Part shown: piece after piece, positions 16,277 to 24,435 of the stretch
Numbering within the stretch: position 1 is the first letter of the stretch
Layout of the letters: each line of letters opens with the position of its first letter
Made by a program: the position numbers and the translations under genes
Assembly (NCBI GenBank): GCA_964647485.1
Contig: CAZYHV010000017.1
Span: forward strand, 18,382 to 82,381
Direction of reading: 5' to 3'
Length of the DNA stretch: 64,000 bases
DNA from: FW021-bin31 sp964647485
Lineage (GTDB): Bacteria > Bacteroidota > Bacteroidia > Chitinophagales > Chitinophagaceae
The notes under the pieces: model-generated
What the model was told of the DNA's origin: nothing
Database searches by the model: none
What the model saw: the letters and a program-made list of their open reading frames with translations, nothing else

Positions 16277-16297
16277 CCACCGGCTCCACCATAAACC
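16277..16297. repeat. attR direct repeat
   Basis: Second exact copy of the 21-base block, carrying a duplicate of the last bases of ssrA. Downstream, 16292-16327 forms an imperfect hairpin (AACCTAATGTTT with AAACATAGGTT) that was probably the original downstream flank and terminator of ssrA. Confidence 0.9.
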
Positions 16298-16367
16298 TAA
16301 TGTTTATTTCCTTTCTAAACATAGGTTAACTAATCCCTAAAAAACGACAATAACAAGGGACAAACCG

Positions 16368-16375
16368 TAACTTTG
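16368..16375 (+). promoter_or_regulatory. -7 promoter box for the 16399-20271 operon
   Basis: TAACTTTG, a full match to TAnnTTTG, 24 bases before the start codon of the barrel gene. It lies outside the inserted element. Confidence 0.6.
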
Positions 16376-16398
16376 CGCGCTTAATAAAAGCGTGTAAG

Positions 16399-17583
16399 AT
16401 GAAATACCCGTATTTATTTTTAATTCCTCTCTGTTCTCTACTTTTTTACAGCAATCTCTTTGCGCAATCAAGGAAAGACTCTTCTTTGCTAATCAAAGAT
16501 ACGACTACCCAACAAATAGAAACAGATACTTCCCAAAGAGGATTTTTAAAAAGTATTATTCATTATTTCAAAGAAGCCAAAAAGGATAAATCTCAAAAGA
16601 AATTTGATATCTCATTCATTGGAGGGCCGAATTATTCTGTAGATACGAAATTGGGAATTGGTTTATTGGGGTCGGGAATCTATCGATTAGACAAAAAAGA
16701 TATGACGCTTCCCCCTTCTGATGTATCCATATATACCAATATCACCACCAGTGGGTTCTTTGCTATCGGCATCGATGGAAATACCATCTTTCCGGAAGAC
16801 AAATACCGAATTAATTATGATACTTACTTTGCCTATATGCCTAAATATTATTATGGAATTGGCTATGAAGCGGGAAAGGCAAACGTATCAACAAAATTTG
16901 ATAAATATACCCTCTCGGCCCAAGCTGATTTTCTGAGAAAAATATTTCATAATGCCTATGCCGGATTAACGGTAACTGCACAGAATGTCAAAGGAAAACA
17001 CTTTCAAAAAGAAGAATTAAAACCCGAACAAAGCCTTAATAACACGATTGTGGGTGGAGGAATTATCTTTACCTATGACTCAAGAGATTTTATTCCCAAT
17101 CCGTTCAAGGGTTGGTACCTAAAATATAAACAGAATTTTTTTCTTCGGGCATTAGGAACTAACCACCCTTTTAATCGAATCGAGTTTACGGCAAGAACGT
17201 ATCAGAAAATCTGGAAAAAAGGCATCTTGGCTTTTGACTTAGAAGGGACTTTTAACAATGGAAATGTTCCCTGGAATTTACTTTCCGATCTAGGAAGTTC
17301 CAGACAAATGAGGGGATATTATTCGGGTCAATATCGGGATAAGAAACAAATCAATACACAGGTTGAACTTCGCCAAAAGATCAAAAACCGACATGGTTTC
17401 GTGGTTTGGTTTGGGATCGGAAAAGTTTTTGATTCCTTTGAAAACTGGAAATGGCATCATATTTTACCCACTTATGGAATAGGTTATCGTTGGGAATTTA
17501 AACATCGGGTGAATATACGATTAGACTATGGAATAGGGAGCGGTCAAAGTGGATTTTATTTCAATGTAAATGAAGCCTTTTAA
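16399..17583 (+). CDS. BamA/TamA-like outer-membrane beta-barrel protein without POTRA domains
   Basis: 394 residues with a signal peptide (about 1-23, SNLFAQ). After a short Thr/Lys-rich linker, alternating amphipathic strands form a D15/surface-antigen-type barrel: the repeated GGIIFTYDSRDFIPNPFKGW and the late LRQKIKNRHGFVVWFGIGKV segment with its RxGxG-like loop are typical. No POTRA repeats precede it, so it is not BamA itself; small homologues are often called patatin-less or stand-alone D15 proteins. It heads an operon with a phosphoethanolamine-transferase-like enzyme. Transport substrate unknown. Confidence 0.82.
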   Translation: MKYPYLFLIPLCSLLFYSNLFAQSRKDSSLLIKDTTTQQIETDTSQRGFLKSIIHYFKEAKKDKSQKKFDISFIGGPNYSVDTKLGIGLLGSGIYRLDKKDMTLPPSDVSIYTNITTSGFFAIGIDGNTIFPEDKYRINYDTYFAYMPKYYYGIGYEAGKANVSTKFDKYTLSAQADFLRKIFHNAYAGLTVTAQNVKGKHFQKEELKPEQSLNNTIVGGGIIFTYDSRDFIPNPFKGWYLKYKQNFFLRALGTNHPFNRIEFTARTYQKIWKKGILAFDLEGTFNNGNVPWNLLSDLGSSRQMRGYYSGQYRDKKQINTQVELRQKIKNRHGFVVWFGIGKVFDSFENWKWHHILPTYGIGYRWEFKHRVNIRLDYGIGSGQSGFYFNVNEAF

Positions 17584-17602
17584 AGATGAAAAACAAGAAA
17601 AG

Positions 17603-19297
17603 ATGAAAAACAGGTTTTCTTTCAAAACATTCATCAACCATCCCAAAGGATTATTTTGGTACTATATTCTGATTAATATGGTACCCAGTTTCTATTTCTT
17701 TTTCCATACTCCCACGAATTTTATCGGAAAAATCATCACATTACTTTTTCCTCTGGGAGTGTATCTTCTCCTTTTCTCATTAGTCAAAAACACAGGAAAA
17801 TGGCAGATTTTCTTTTTCCCCATCCTCTTTATTCATGCCTTTCAAATTGTGTTGTTCTATCTTTATGGAGAAGGTGCCATCGCCTCAGATATGTTCCTTA
17901 ATGTCGTCACTACCAATTCTTCTGAAATTGGAGAACTGTTAGGCGCCCTGCTCCCGTCTATCGTCATCGTCTGTTGCTTATATATTCCCCCGCTTATTTT
18001 GGGAGGAAGACAATGGAAAAAAAAGATATATCCGCCTCATAAATTCCGAATAAAGACATTAATAAGTGCCTTGGTACTCCTTCTCCTTAGTGGTTTATTA
18101 TCTTTTTTTGCAACAAATAACAATGGAAAAGAGTATACTTTTTACAACAATGTATATCCTATAAATGCCTATTACAACCTTGGATTTGCCATCCAAAAAG
18201 ATCATAAGATAAAAAGCCTTCCGGAAACCACACAACATTTTTCCTTCCGGGCTACACGAACAGCCACCGACACAATGCGAACAATCATTGTCTTGGTAAT
18301 CGGCGAAACAAGTCGTGCCGATCATTGGGGATTGTATGGTTACTCCAGAAAAACGACTCCCCAATTGAAAAAAGAGAAGAACCTGATTTTCTATAGAGAT
18401 GCTATCACGCAGGCCAACGTCACCCACAAAAGTGTAGCTATTATTTTATCAAGCGTAGGAGCAAAAGATTATGATAAAATCTATCGCCAAAAAAGCATCT
18501 TTGAAGCCTTTAATGAAGTCGGATTTACTACCGCTTTTTTATCCAATCAGCCGGAGAGTAACTTTATTTTGTTCTTTGGAAAGGAAGCCAATATTTATAA
18601 AATGATTCGACAGCCCGAAGCAAACTCCGGTAATTATGATGGGAAGTTACTTCCTGAGATGAGAAAAGTTATTCAAAATCATTCGGGTAATTTATTTATT
18701 GTTTTACACACCTATGGCTCTCATTTTAATTATAGGGATCGATATCCCGGAAGTTTTAGGAAATATACCCCGGACAGTGTTTCCAATGTCACGGCCTCAC
18801 AAAAAACAAAGTTGGTAAATGCTTATGACAATAGTATTCTTTATACGGATGATGTTTTATCCCGGGCCATCAATATCCTGAAGCATACACATTCCTCCGC
18901 GGCCCTTCTGTATTCTTCCGATCATGGAGAAGATCTTTTTGATGACAAAAGAGGTAAATTTTTACATTCATCTCCCTACCCTACTTATTATCAACTCAGA
19001 ATTCCTATGTTTTTATGGTTTTCAAAGCAATACAAAGAAAAGCATGTACAAGAATATCTTACGGCCTATCAAAATAAGGATAAAGCCATAACAACAAACA
19101 GTATTTTTCCTACCCTCCTGGATTTAGCCGAAATAAAATCTCCTTATCAAAAAGAGAATATTTCATTAATAAATCCCGGACCGGATAACAAAGTAAGATT
19201 GTATTTAAATGACCACGACGAAGCCGTTCCTTTTCAGAAAATGAATCTGAAAAAGGAAGACTTTATCCTGTTAAAAAAGAACCATATCAAATATTAG
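17603..19297 (+). CDS. Membrane phosphoethanolamine transferase-like enzyme (EptA/sulfatase fold)
   Basis: 564 residues from ATG 17603; an ATG at 17570 overlapping the upstream stop is also possible. Five N-terminal membrane helices (to about residue 175) precede a periplasmic alkaline-phosphatase-fold domain. Metal and nucleophile motifs are visible: VIGETSRADHWGLYGY, then NVTHKSVAII with the Thr nucleophile, and SDHGEDLFDD with distal His. It would transfer phosphoethanolamine to lipid A or another envelope glycan, lowering its negative charge. It lacks the Cys/Ser-X-Pro-X-Arg sulfatase motif, so it is not a target of the FGE encoded nearby. The acceptor is not predictable. Confidence 0.87.
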   Translation: MKNRFSFKTFINHPKGLFWYYILINMVPSFYFFFHTPTNFIGKIITLLFPLGVYLLLFSLVKNTGKWQIFFFPILFIHAFQIVLFYLYGEGAIASDMFLNVVTTNSSEIGELLGALLPSIVIVCCLYIPPLILGGRQWKKKIYPPHKFRIKTLISALVLLLLSGLLSFFATNNNGKEYTFYNNVYPINAYYNLGFAIQKDHKIKSLPETTQHFSFRATRTATDTMRTIIVLVIGETSRADHWGLYGYSRKTTPQLKKEKNLIFYRDAITQANVTHKSVAIILSSVGAKDYDKIYRQKSIFEAFNEVGFTTAFLSNQPESNFILFFGKEANIYKMIRQPEANSGNYDGKLLPEMRKVIQNHSGNLFIVLHTYGSHFNYRDRYPGSFRKYTPDSVSNVTASQKTKLVNAYDNSILYTDDVLSRAINILKHTHSSAALLYSSDHGEDLFDDKRGKFLHSSPYPTYYQLRIPMFLWFSKQYKEKHVQEYLTAYQNKDKAITTNSIFPTLLDLAEIKSPYQKENISLINPGPDNKVRLYLNDHDEAVPFQKMNLKKEDFILLKKNHIKY

Positions 19298-19302
19298 TCA
19301 CT

Positions 19303-20271
19303 ATGTTTCAATATCAATATAAAAAATGGAGTATCTTCTTAGCCGCTCTTCTTATCAGCACTTCTATATTGGCGCAACCTGCAAAAGTACAGCTTCTTCC
19401 CTATGGGAATATGAACCAATGGATTCAACGCAAGGTCAAGGAATCTTATATCATCGGAGGAGCTACAAAAAACCTCTATGAGATAGCTCCTTCCTCTACT
19501 AAAGTGCCTACGAATACGGCATATAAAAACACAAAATCTCCCTGGGCCACATCCTCCGTTTATGCCAAAGTACATGGTATTACCAAAGGCAGCGTCACTG
19601 TATTTCCTGAAAAAAGAAAAGATGGATATGCAGCTCGTTTGGAAACAAGGGTAGAACGTGTTAAGGTTTTAGGGGTGGTGAATATCAATGTTTTGGCTAG
19701 CGGCACCATTTTTTTAGGACAAATGGTTGAACCCATTACCAATACGGACAATCCAAAAAGTAAATTAATATCCGGAATTCCTTTCACAAAGGAGCCTACC
19801 TATCTCCAATTTGACTATAAAGTTAATACCGGTGGGGTCTCAAAAAAAGTGGACGGATTAACCAGCGGTAGTGCTACCGGGACCACTGACCATGCCGAAG
19901 TATTCGTCATTCTACAAAAAAGATGGGAAGATCAACAGGGGAATGTGTATGCCAAAAGAATCGGCACCGGTTGGGAAAAACTGACCGAATCGAAGCCTGT
20001 CTGGCAAAATAAACATCGAATCAAAATCCACTATGGCAATATCACTCATCAAAGCTTTTACAAACATTATATGGGCCTAATCAATGGCGATGAGGTCTAT
20101 TATACCAAAAACAGCAAAGGGAAAATGGTTCCTATACACGAAGTAGGCTGGGGAACAAAAGCAGAAGGCGTCACGCATGTTATTCTGCAATTTTCCTCCA
20201 GCGACGGTGGACCTTATATCGGGCACGAAGGAAATAAATTATGGGTAGACAACGTCGCTTTCGTTTATTAA
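19303..20271 (+). CDS. Exported protein resembling PCMD-family carbohydrate-associated domains
   Basis: 322 residues with a signal peptide (about 1-25, STSILAQPA). The rest is beta-rich: GNMNQWIQRKVKESYIIGGA, FLGQMVEPITNTDNP, GIPFTKEPTYLQFDYKV, and the ending GNKLWVDNVAFVY. This order resembles PCMD (putative carbohydrate metabolism) jelly-roll proteins common in Bacteroidota, but the match is by eye. It starts 5 bases after the transferase gene, so they are one operon. Its TAA directly abuts the stop codon of the convergent lgt gene with no spacer. Confidence 0.65.
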   Translation: MFQYQYKKWSIFLAALLISTSILAQPAKVQLLPYGNMNQWIQRKVKESYIIGGATKNLYEIAPSSTKVPTNTAYKNTKSPWATSSVYAKVHGITKGSVTVFPEKRKDGYAARLETRVERVKVLGVVNINVLASGTIFLGQMVEPITNTDNPKSKLISGIPFTKEPTYLQFDYKVNTGGVSKKVDGLTSGSATGTTDHAEVFVILQKRWEDQQGNVYAKRIGTGWEKLTESKPVWQNKHRIKIHYGNITHQSFYKHYMGLINGDEVYYTKNSKGKMVPIHEVGWGTKAEGVTHVILQFSSSDGGPYIGHEGNKLWVDNVAFVY

Positions 20272-21579
20272 TCAGGACGGAGTAGATTTAAGTTTGACCG
20301 GCAAGGGATTATTCTTCTTTCGTACATAAACGATGAGAAAAATTCCTGCCACGACCAGCAAAGAAGATATAATTTCTGCCTGGGTAGGGTGAATGCCAAA
20401 GAGGTCATATTTGGTATTCACTCTGATTAATTCAATAAAAAACCGCTCTACCCCATTAAAAATCAGATAGATTCCGAAAAGAACGCCAGGAATGCGAATT
20501 TTCTTACGAATACCCCATAAAACCGCGAACAGAATTAAACAGGCAATAATCTCATAAAGCGGCGTCGGGAAGACCGGTGTCGGCAACATGGCACAATGTT
20601 CTCCGGAACAACCGGGAATAGGGATCCCAAAACTAATCACATTGTGAGGAAAGTTAAAAGCAAAAAACCAATCCGGTAAAAAGCTTAAAAAATCGGGCTT
20701 GGCAAAAAAGGCATGATGCACATGAGACAAATTACCATAATCCCGAAGAAAAAAATCTTTATATTGATGTACAGTTTGCTGGAACTGTCCGGCCGCTGCC
20801 CTTACCACTCCACCTTTCCCATCATTGGCATAAGCGCTGTTGTAGATTCCCCAATCCCCATCACCTGCCATCATACACCCCATCCGACCAACACCATAAG
20901 CCAACATAAGTGCAGGGGCAAAACTATCCAACAATTGCCAATGATTGATTAATTTCTTTTTCGCATACCAAAGAATAATAATGGCTGCTACGATTAATCC
21001 GCCATAAAAAGTTAACCCACTAAAAGAAAAGAAACTGTGGACAGGATCCGCCATATAACTCTTCCAATTCTCCAGACTATCAAAAATCTTGGCGCCGACC
21101 AATCCTCCTACCGCTGCCATAACGACAATATCTCCTATTCTTTCATGGGGCCAAACTTTATATTTCTCTTCTTTGGGCTTAGGTAATTGATGTTTTTTCT
21201 TCTCCCTGAAACGAAGATAAGCTAAGACTCCTCCTAATATAATTCCTCCTAAAAAATTTCCTTCAGAAGACAAGATCAAATGTTGCGGATTAGCAGAAAA
21301 AACATCCCAATGAACGACTGCATAGAGTAGTTTAAATCCAATAAGAAAACCAATAACAAAATTCCATACCAGCTCCGTGGTACTTGCCGGTTTCCCAATG
21401 ACTCTTTTTTCCGACTTAGGACTTAACCATCCTAACTTTTCCCTTCTTCTCATTTCCCTGGTGAGGGCATAAGCAGAAGAAAAAAAGGCCACAGCCACAA
21501 AAAAACCAAAAGTCTGTACCGGTAAGGCTACATGGATCCCAAAAAGGTCTTTTAATAAATCGGAAATGCTTGGATACAT
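20272..21579 (-). CDS. lgt: Prolipoprotein diacylglyceryl transferase, long form
   Basis: 435 residues, against about 260-300 in E. coli. Multiple membrane helices carry the Lgt signature YGVGRMGCMMAGDGDWG and the second conserved Arg region NGVERFFIELIRVN. It attaches diacylglycerol to the lipobox cysteine, as needed for the GldJ, isomerase and esterase lipoproteins encoded here. The extra length lies in a Lys-rich loop (FREKKKHQLPKPKEEKYKVW) and in an insert of about 80 residues after the signature (GVVRAAAGQFQQTVHQYKDF through SGEHCAMLPTPV). Long Lgt forms are known in some Bacteroidota. Confidence 0.9.
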   Translation of the reverse strand: MYPSISDLLKDLFGIHVALPVQTFGFFVAVAFFSSAYALTREMRRREKLGWLSPKSEKRVIGKPASTTELVWNFVIGFLIGFKLLYAVVHWDVFSANPQHLILSSEGNFLGGIILGGVLAYLRFREKKKHQLPKPKEEKYKVWPHERIGDIVVMAAVGGLVGAKIFDSLENWKSYMADPVHSFFSFSGLTFYGGLIVAAIIILWYAKKKLINHWQLLDSFAPALMLAYGVGRMGCMMAGDGDWGIYNSAYANDGKGGVVRAAAGQFQQTVHQYKDFFLRDYGNLSHVHHAFFAKPDFLSFLPDWFFAFNFPHNVISFGIPIPGCSGEHCAMLPTPVFPTPLYEIIACLILFAVLWGIRKKIRIPGVLFGIYLIFNGVERFFIELIRVNTKYDLFGIHPTQAEIISSLLVVAGIFLIVYVRKKNNPLPVKLKSTPS

Positions 21580-21615
21580 ATACTATAGATAGAATAACGT
21601 GCTATAAAGAAAGTT

Positions 21616-21623
21616 CAAATTTA
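21616..21623 (-). promoter_or_regulatory. -7 promoter box for lgt
   Basis: TAAATTTG on the minus strand, matching TAnnTTTG, about 37 bases upstream of the lgt start codon. Confidence 0.5.
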
Positions 21624-21720
21624 ATGGATATATATGAATAAGAAAGGATTCCACTTTTAATTGTAACATTTTGTTTAAAAACAGGACCTTGGTACAATCC
21701 TTTTCAGATCAATTTAGAGG

Positions 21721-22407
21721 TTAATTATTATCCTTTTTTTGGAATTCAAAAATATTCTGATAAACCGCCTCTGCCAGATAATGGGCTCCCTTCGCATTAG
21801 GATGAACTGCATCCGGAAAATATTTTCCATAAGGCTTTAAAGCTTTATTCAAATTCATCACATGCACTTTCTCTTTTCGGGCTACTTTTCTAATTATTGG
21901 TATTTCTACCTGTAGAATACTATCACGGATTTTATATCTATTCTTCCTAAAAACAGGCACCGGCAACGCGGCCCATATCTCCGGATGACTTGGCAGATTT
22001 TTAAATACTTCTAAAAAAGCTTTATAATCTGATCCAAAGTCTTTTCCATACTTCCAATTCCAAGCCTTGGTATCATTGGTTCCCAGCATAATAACTACCA
22101 TATCAGGATTCCATTGCTGGACGTTCTGAAAAGCATCTTCTTTCCAATAGGGATAATCTCCTTTCTTCAATAAAGTTCTCCCACTCACTCCAAAATTGCG
22201 CACTTCATAATGGCTCCCTAACATCCGTTGGAGCTGTACCGGATAATTCATGCTGTCGCGGTTTTTAATACCATAACCATAAGTAATGCTGTTACCCACA
22301 CAGGCAACTTTTATTTTATTTTCTGAAGGAGTAGTCTGAGCGACCATTTTGTTAGCGCTCCCCACCAGCAGAAAAAGAAGTATTCCCAGGAAATAACGAC
22401 GTTTCAT
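21721..22407 (-). CDS. Exported SGNH/GDSL hydrolase
   Basis: 228 residues with a signal peptide cut after about residue 24 (ANKMVAQ). The SGNH blocks are present: CVGNSITYGYG with Ser40, Gly in the FGVSGRTLL segment, LGTNDTKAW with Asn, and DAVHPNAKG with Asp and His. Such enzymes are carbohydrate deacetylases, arylesterases or 9-O-acetylesterases. It is last in an apparent operon with the FGE and isomerase genes (gap to FGE 37 bases), which suggests glycan deacetylation beside desulfation. The substrate is unknown. Confidence 0.88.
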   Translation of the reverse strand: MKRRYFLGILLFLLVGSANKMVAQTTPSENKIKVACVGNSITYGYGIKNRDSMNYPVQLQRMLGSHYEVRNFGVSGRTLLKKGDYPYWKEDAFQNVQQWNPDMVVIMLGTNDTKAWNWKYGKDFGSDYKAFLEVFKNLPSHPEIWAALPVPVFRKNRYKIRDSILQVEIPIIRKVARKEKVHVMNLNKALKPYGKYFPDAVHPNAKGAHYLAEAVYQNIFEFQKKDNN

Positions 22408-22444
22408 AGTTCTTTCAATTTTTTAAATAAACAATTAATCTTTC

Positions 22445-23389
22445 TCAAAGACAACACCTGAATCCAACGTTAGAAGCACTACTGTCTATAGTATTGGAAG
22501 TGCGCGCTGCTACCCGATAACGGTTGCAATAAGAATGATGACAAAGAAAAGAACCACCTCTCATTACCTTTGCCTCTCCATTTTCAGGACCTTTGGGATT
22601 ATCCTGTGTATCTTTTAAATGAAAATCTGCGCTAAACCAATCATTGCACCATTCCCAAACATTCCCTGACACATTATACAAGCCAAACCCATTGGGTTGA
22701 AAGCAGTTTGCGGGAGCTGTTCCTAAATAACCGTCTTCCATTGTATTATGATCCGGAAAGCTTCCTTGCCAAATATTACATCGATGTTCTCCCTCCGGAG
22801 TAAGCGCATCTCCCCAGGGATATTTTTTCTGTTCGAGGCCTCCACGGGCAGCATATTCCCATTCCGCTTCTGTTGGCAGGCGCTTTCCTGCCCATTGACA
22901 GTAAGCCATGGCATCATTCCAGGAAACATGCACCACCGGATGATCCATCCGATTTCCAATATCACTTTCTTTCCCTTCAGGATGATTCCAGACCGCTCCG
23001 GGTATAGCGCACCACCATGGCGTAGGAGCCGCTACCTGCGGTTGAGCAGCCAACACTTTTTCCGACAATAAAGCATAAAAAACAAAGGACCATCCATAGC
23101 GTTCTGCATCTGTTTGATATCCGGTCTCCTCTATAAACTGAGCAAAGTCTTTATTCGTCACTGTTGTTATGTCAATATTAAATGGATCCAGAGAAACTTT
23201 TCGAACCGGACCTTCACCATCTTCAGGAAAGCCCTCCTTATCCTCCGTTCCCATCAAAAAAGAATTTGCTTTTAACTTCACCATATGCCCCTTCGAAGGA
23301 TGCTTTGATGAAGTAAAAGATACCTCCCGCTCCTCTCCCGTTGAAGATCGAGAGGCAGTACAACAGTTATTTCTTCGTTGTTCTTTCAT
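22445..23389 (-). CDS. Formylglycine-generating enzyme (sulfatase-maturing, SUMF1 type)
   Basis: 314 residues. Oxidises the active-site cysteine of sulfatases to formylglycine using O2 and copper. Unlike GldJ, it keeps the catalytic cysteine pair, C283 and C288 in GGSFLCHHSYCNRYR. It also keeps the conserved tail SSASNVGFRC and the fold markers RLPTEAEWEYAARGG and VSGNVWEWCNDW. The N-terminus (NNCCTASRSS) has a double cysteine and no export signal, so it acts in the cytosol on sulfatase precursors. No sulfatase gene lies in the window. It implies oxygen exposure, since anaerobes use the radical-SAM anSME instead. It starts 3 bases after the isomerase gene. Confidence 0.93.
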   Translation of the reverse strand: MKEQRRNNCCTASRSSTGEEREVSFTSSKHPSKGHMVKLKANSFLMGTEDKEGFPEDGEGPVRKVSLDPFNIDITTVTNKDFAQFIEETGYQTDAERYGWSFVFYALLSEKVLAAQPQVAAPTPWWCAIPGAVWNHPEGKESDIGNRMDHPVVHVSWNDAMAYCQWAGKRLPTEAEWEYAARGGLEQKKYPWGDALTPEGEHRCNIWQGSFPDHNTMEDGYLGTAPANCFQPNGFGLYNVSGNVWEWCNDWFSADFHLKDTQDNPKGPENGEAKVMRGGSFLCHHSYCNRYRVAARTSNTIDSSASNVGFRCCL

Positions 23390-23392
23390 TGA

Positions 23393-24301
23393 TTAACTCG
23401 CAGCTCCCAATAATTCAGATCTTTCTTTCAAAAAATATTTTACGCCTTTCTGTACTTCCGGAACATTATTCTTAAAATGATATTCATGTTCGATAAACAT
23501 ATAGCCTTTAAAACCTTGTCTTTTTGCTTCTTTCAAAATAGCCGGAATGTTAATTACGCCATCTCCCATAGGAACATCATGGGCCTCTTTTCCTTTCTTA
23601 TTTTCGTCTTTTAAGTGAAATTCTATAATATGTCCTTTCAATTGTTTCATACAGTCTACCGGATCTAATCCCGATTCCAGCCAATGACCTATATCCGCAC
23701 AAACTCCTATTCTGGAACTGGCTCCATCTATGGCAGCCAATACACTATCCGGGCTCCAATAAGGGGTTGGATCTGCATGATTATGAATAGCAACCTCAAT
23801 TTTATATTTGTCTGCTAATTTAGAAACTGTCGGAATTTGATCAATTGGAGGTTCTGAAGCAATACTTTTCAATCCCATTGCTTTCGCAAATTTGAAGAGT
23901 TGTTCCCAATCTTCCGGACTGGTGCCATTGACCACTCCGTAAGAAACCATTTTCACACCGGCATCTTTCAACATTTGTTTCACTTGTTTCCTCTTATCTG
24001 CACTCATATGATAATCTAACTTCCCTTCAATTCCATTACCAATTTCTTGTCCGGGAAAACCCTCTAAATAGGTTAAATTACAAGAATCCATCTTTTTTAA
24101 TGCTACTTCTAAAGTATTTAAATGAAAAGTCCAGGCTTGAACGCCCAATTTCCAATCATTTGCAGTCAGACTGTCTTTCGTATTACTATCTGTTTGTTGT
24201 TGATTGTTGTTGTTATTCTTCTTTTGAGAACTTCCACAGGCACCCAAAACAAGTACCATCACAGAAAAGAGAATAAGATTTCTAAAAAAAGATTTTTTCA
24301 T
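23393..24301 (-). CDS. Sugar phosphate isomerase/epimerase-like lipoprotein (TIM barrel)
   Basis: 302 residues with a lipobox (VLGAC, lipid Cys22) and an Asn/Gln-rich linker. Then comes a xylose-isomerase-like TIM barrel (WKLGVQAWTFHLNTLEVALK, then MKMVSYGVVNG, IGVCADIGHWLESG, IEFHLKDENKKGKEAHDVPM and MFIEHEYH). The metal-binding His/Glu/Asp residues are retained. Exported members are frequent in Bacteroidota beside 3-keto-sugar enzymes. It is the first gene of the isomerase-FGE-SGNH operon and divergent from the HMA-AraC regulator, which may control it. Confidence 0.87.
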   Translation of the reverse strand: MKKSFFRNLILFSVMVLVLGACGSSQKKNNNNNQQQTDSNTKDSLTANDWKLGVQAWTFHLNTLEVALKKMDSCNLTYLEGFPGQEIGNGIEGKLDYHMSADKRKQVKQMLKDAGVKMVSYGVVNGTSPEDWEQLFKFAKAMGLKSIASEPPIDQIPTVSKLADKYKIEVAIHNHADPTPYWSPDSVLAAIDGASSRIGVCADIGHWLESGLDPVDCMKQLKGHIIEFHLKDENKKGKEAHDVPMGDGVINIPAILKEAKRQGFKGYMFIEHEYHFKNNVPEVQKGVKYFLKERSELLGAAS

Positions 24302-24387
24302 GTTGAGTTAATTTAATGATGAATTCTAAGTGATTAAAAGGATAAAGATAAAATATCTTAGGAAAAGATACAAGTAGAGCCAGCTTA

Positions 24388-24401
24388 AAAACACGTGTTT
24401 T
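24388..24401. promoter_or_regulatory. Palindromic operator candidate
   Basis: AAAACACGTGTTTT is a perfect 14-base palindrome 23 bases upstream of the -7 box of the AraC-type gene, and within the divergent intergenic region shared with the isomerase operon. Confidence 0.45.
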
Positions 24402-24423
24402 ATCATATAGAAGAGGAAAATGT

Positions 24424-24431
24424 TATCTTTG
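24424..24431 (+). promoter_or_regulatory. -7 promoter box of the HMA-AraC gene
   Basis: TATCTTTG, matching TAnnTTTG, lies only 4 bases before the ATG at 24436. Transcription would start at or within a base or two of the start codon, so the mRNA is probably leaderless. Confidence 0.5.
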
Positions 24432-24435
24432 TTTT

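Larger units (their letters stand above)
10070..16297. mobile_element. ssrA-integrated element, 6.2 kb (integrase, replication genes, four orphan genes)
   Basis: Bounded by the 21-base direct repeats and carrying an integrase gene next to the right end. All eight genes point left, away from the integrase end: int, xis-like, RepA-like ATPase, zinc/Toprim primase-like, then four small genes, ending in an intrinsic terminator. I see no relaxase, capsid, portal, large terminase or conjugation gene. It therefore resembles a phage satellite or a mobilisable/cryptic integrated plasmid more than a prophage. Iteron arrays suggest it can replicate after excision. Both ends and the integrase look intact. 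Confidence 0.88.

Noticed and set aside
10070..16297. Calling the ssrA element a conjugative or mobilisable transposon
   Set aside because: No relaxase, coupling protein or transfer gene is visible in any of the eight reading frames.
17603..19297. Calling this gene a sulfatase and therefore a client of the FGE
   Set aside because: It lacks the Cys/Ser-X-Pro-X-Arg motif and has five N-terminal membrane helices with a Thr nucleophile, as in phosphoethanolamine transferases.
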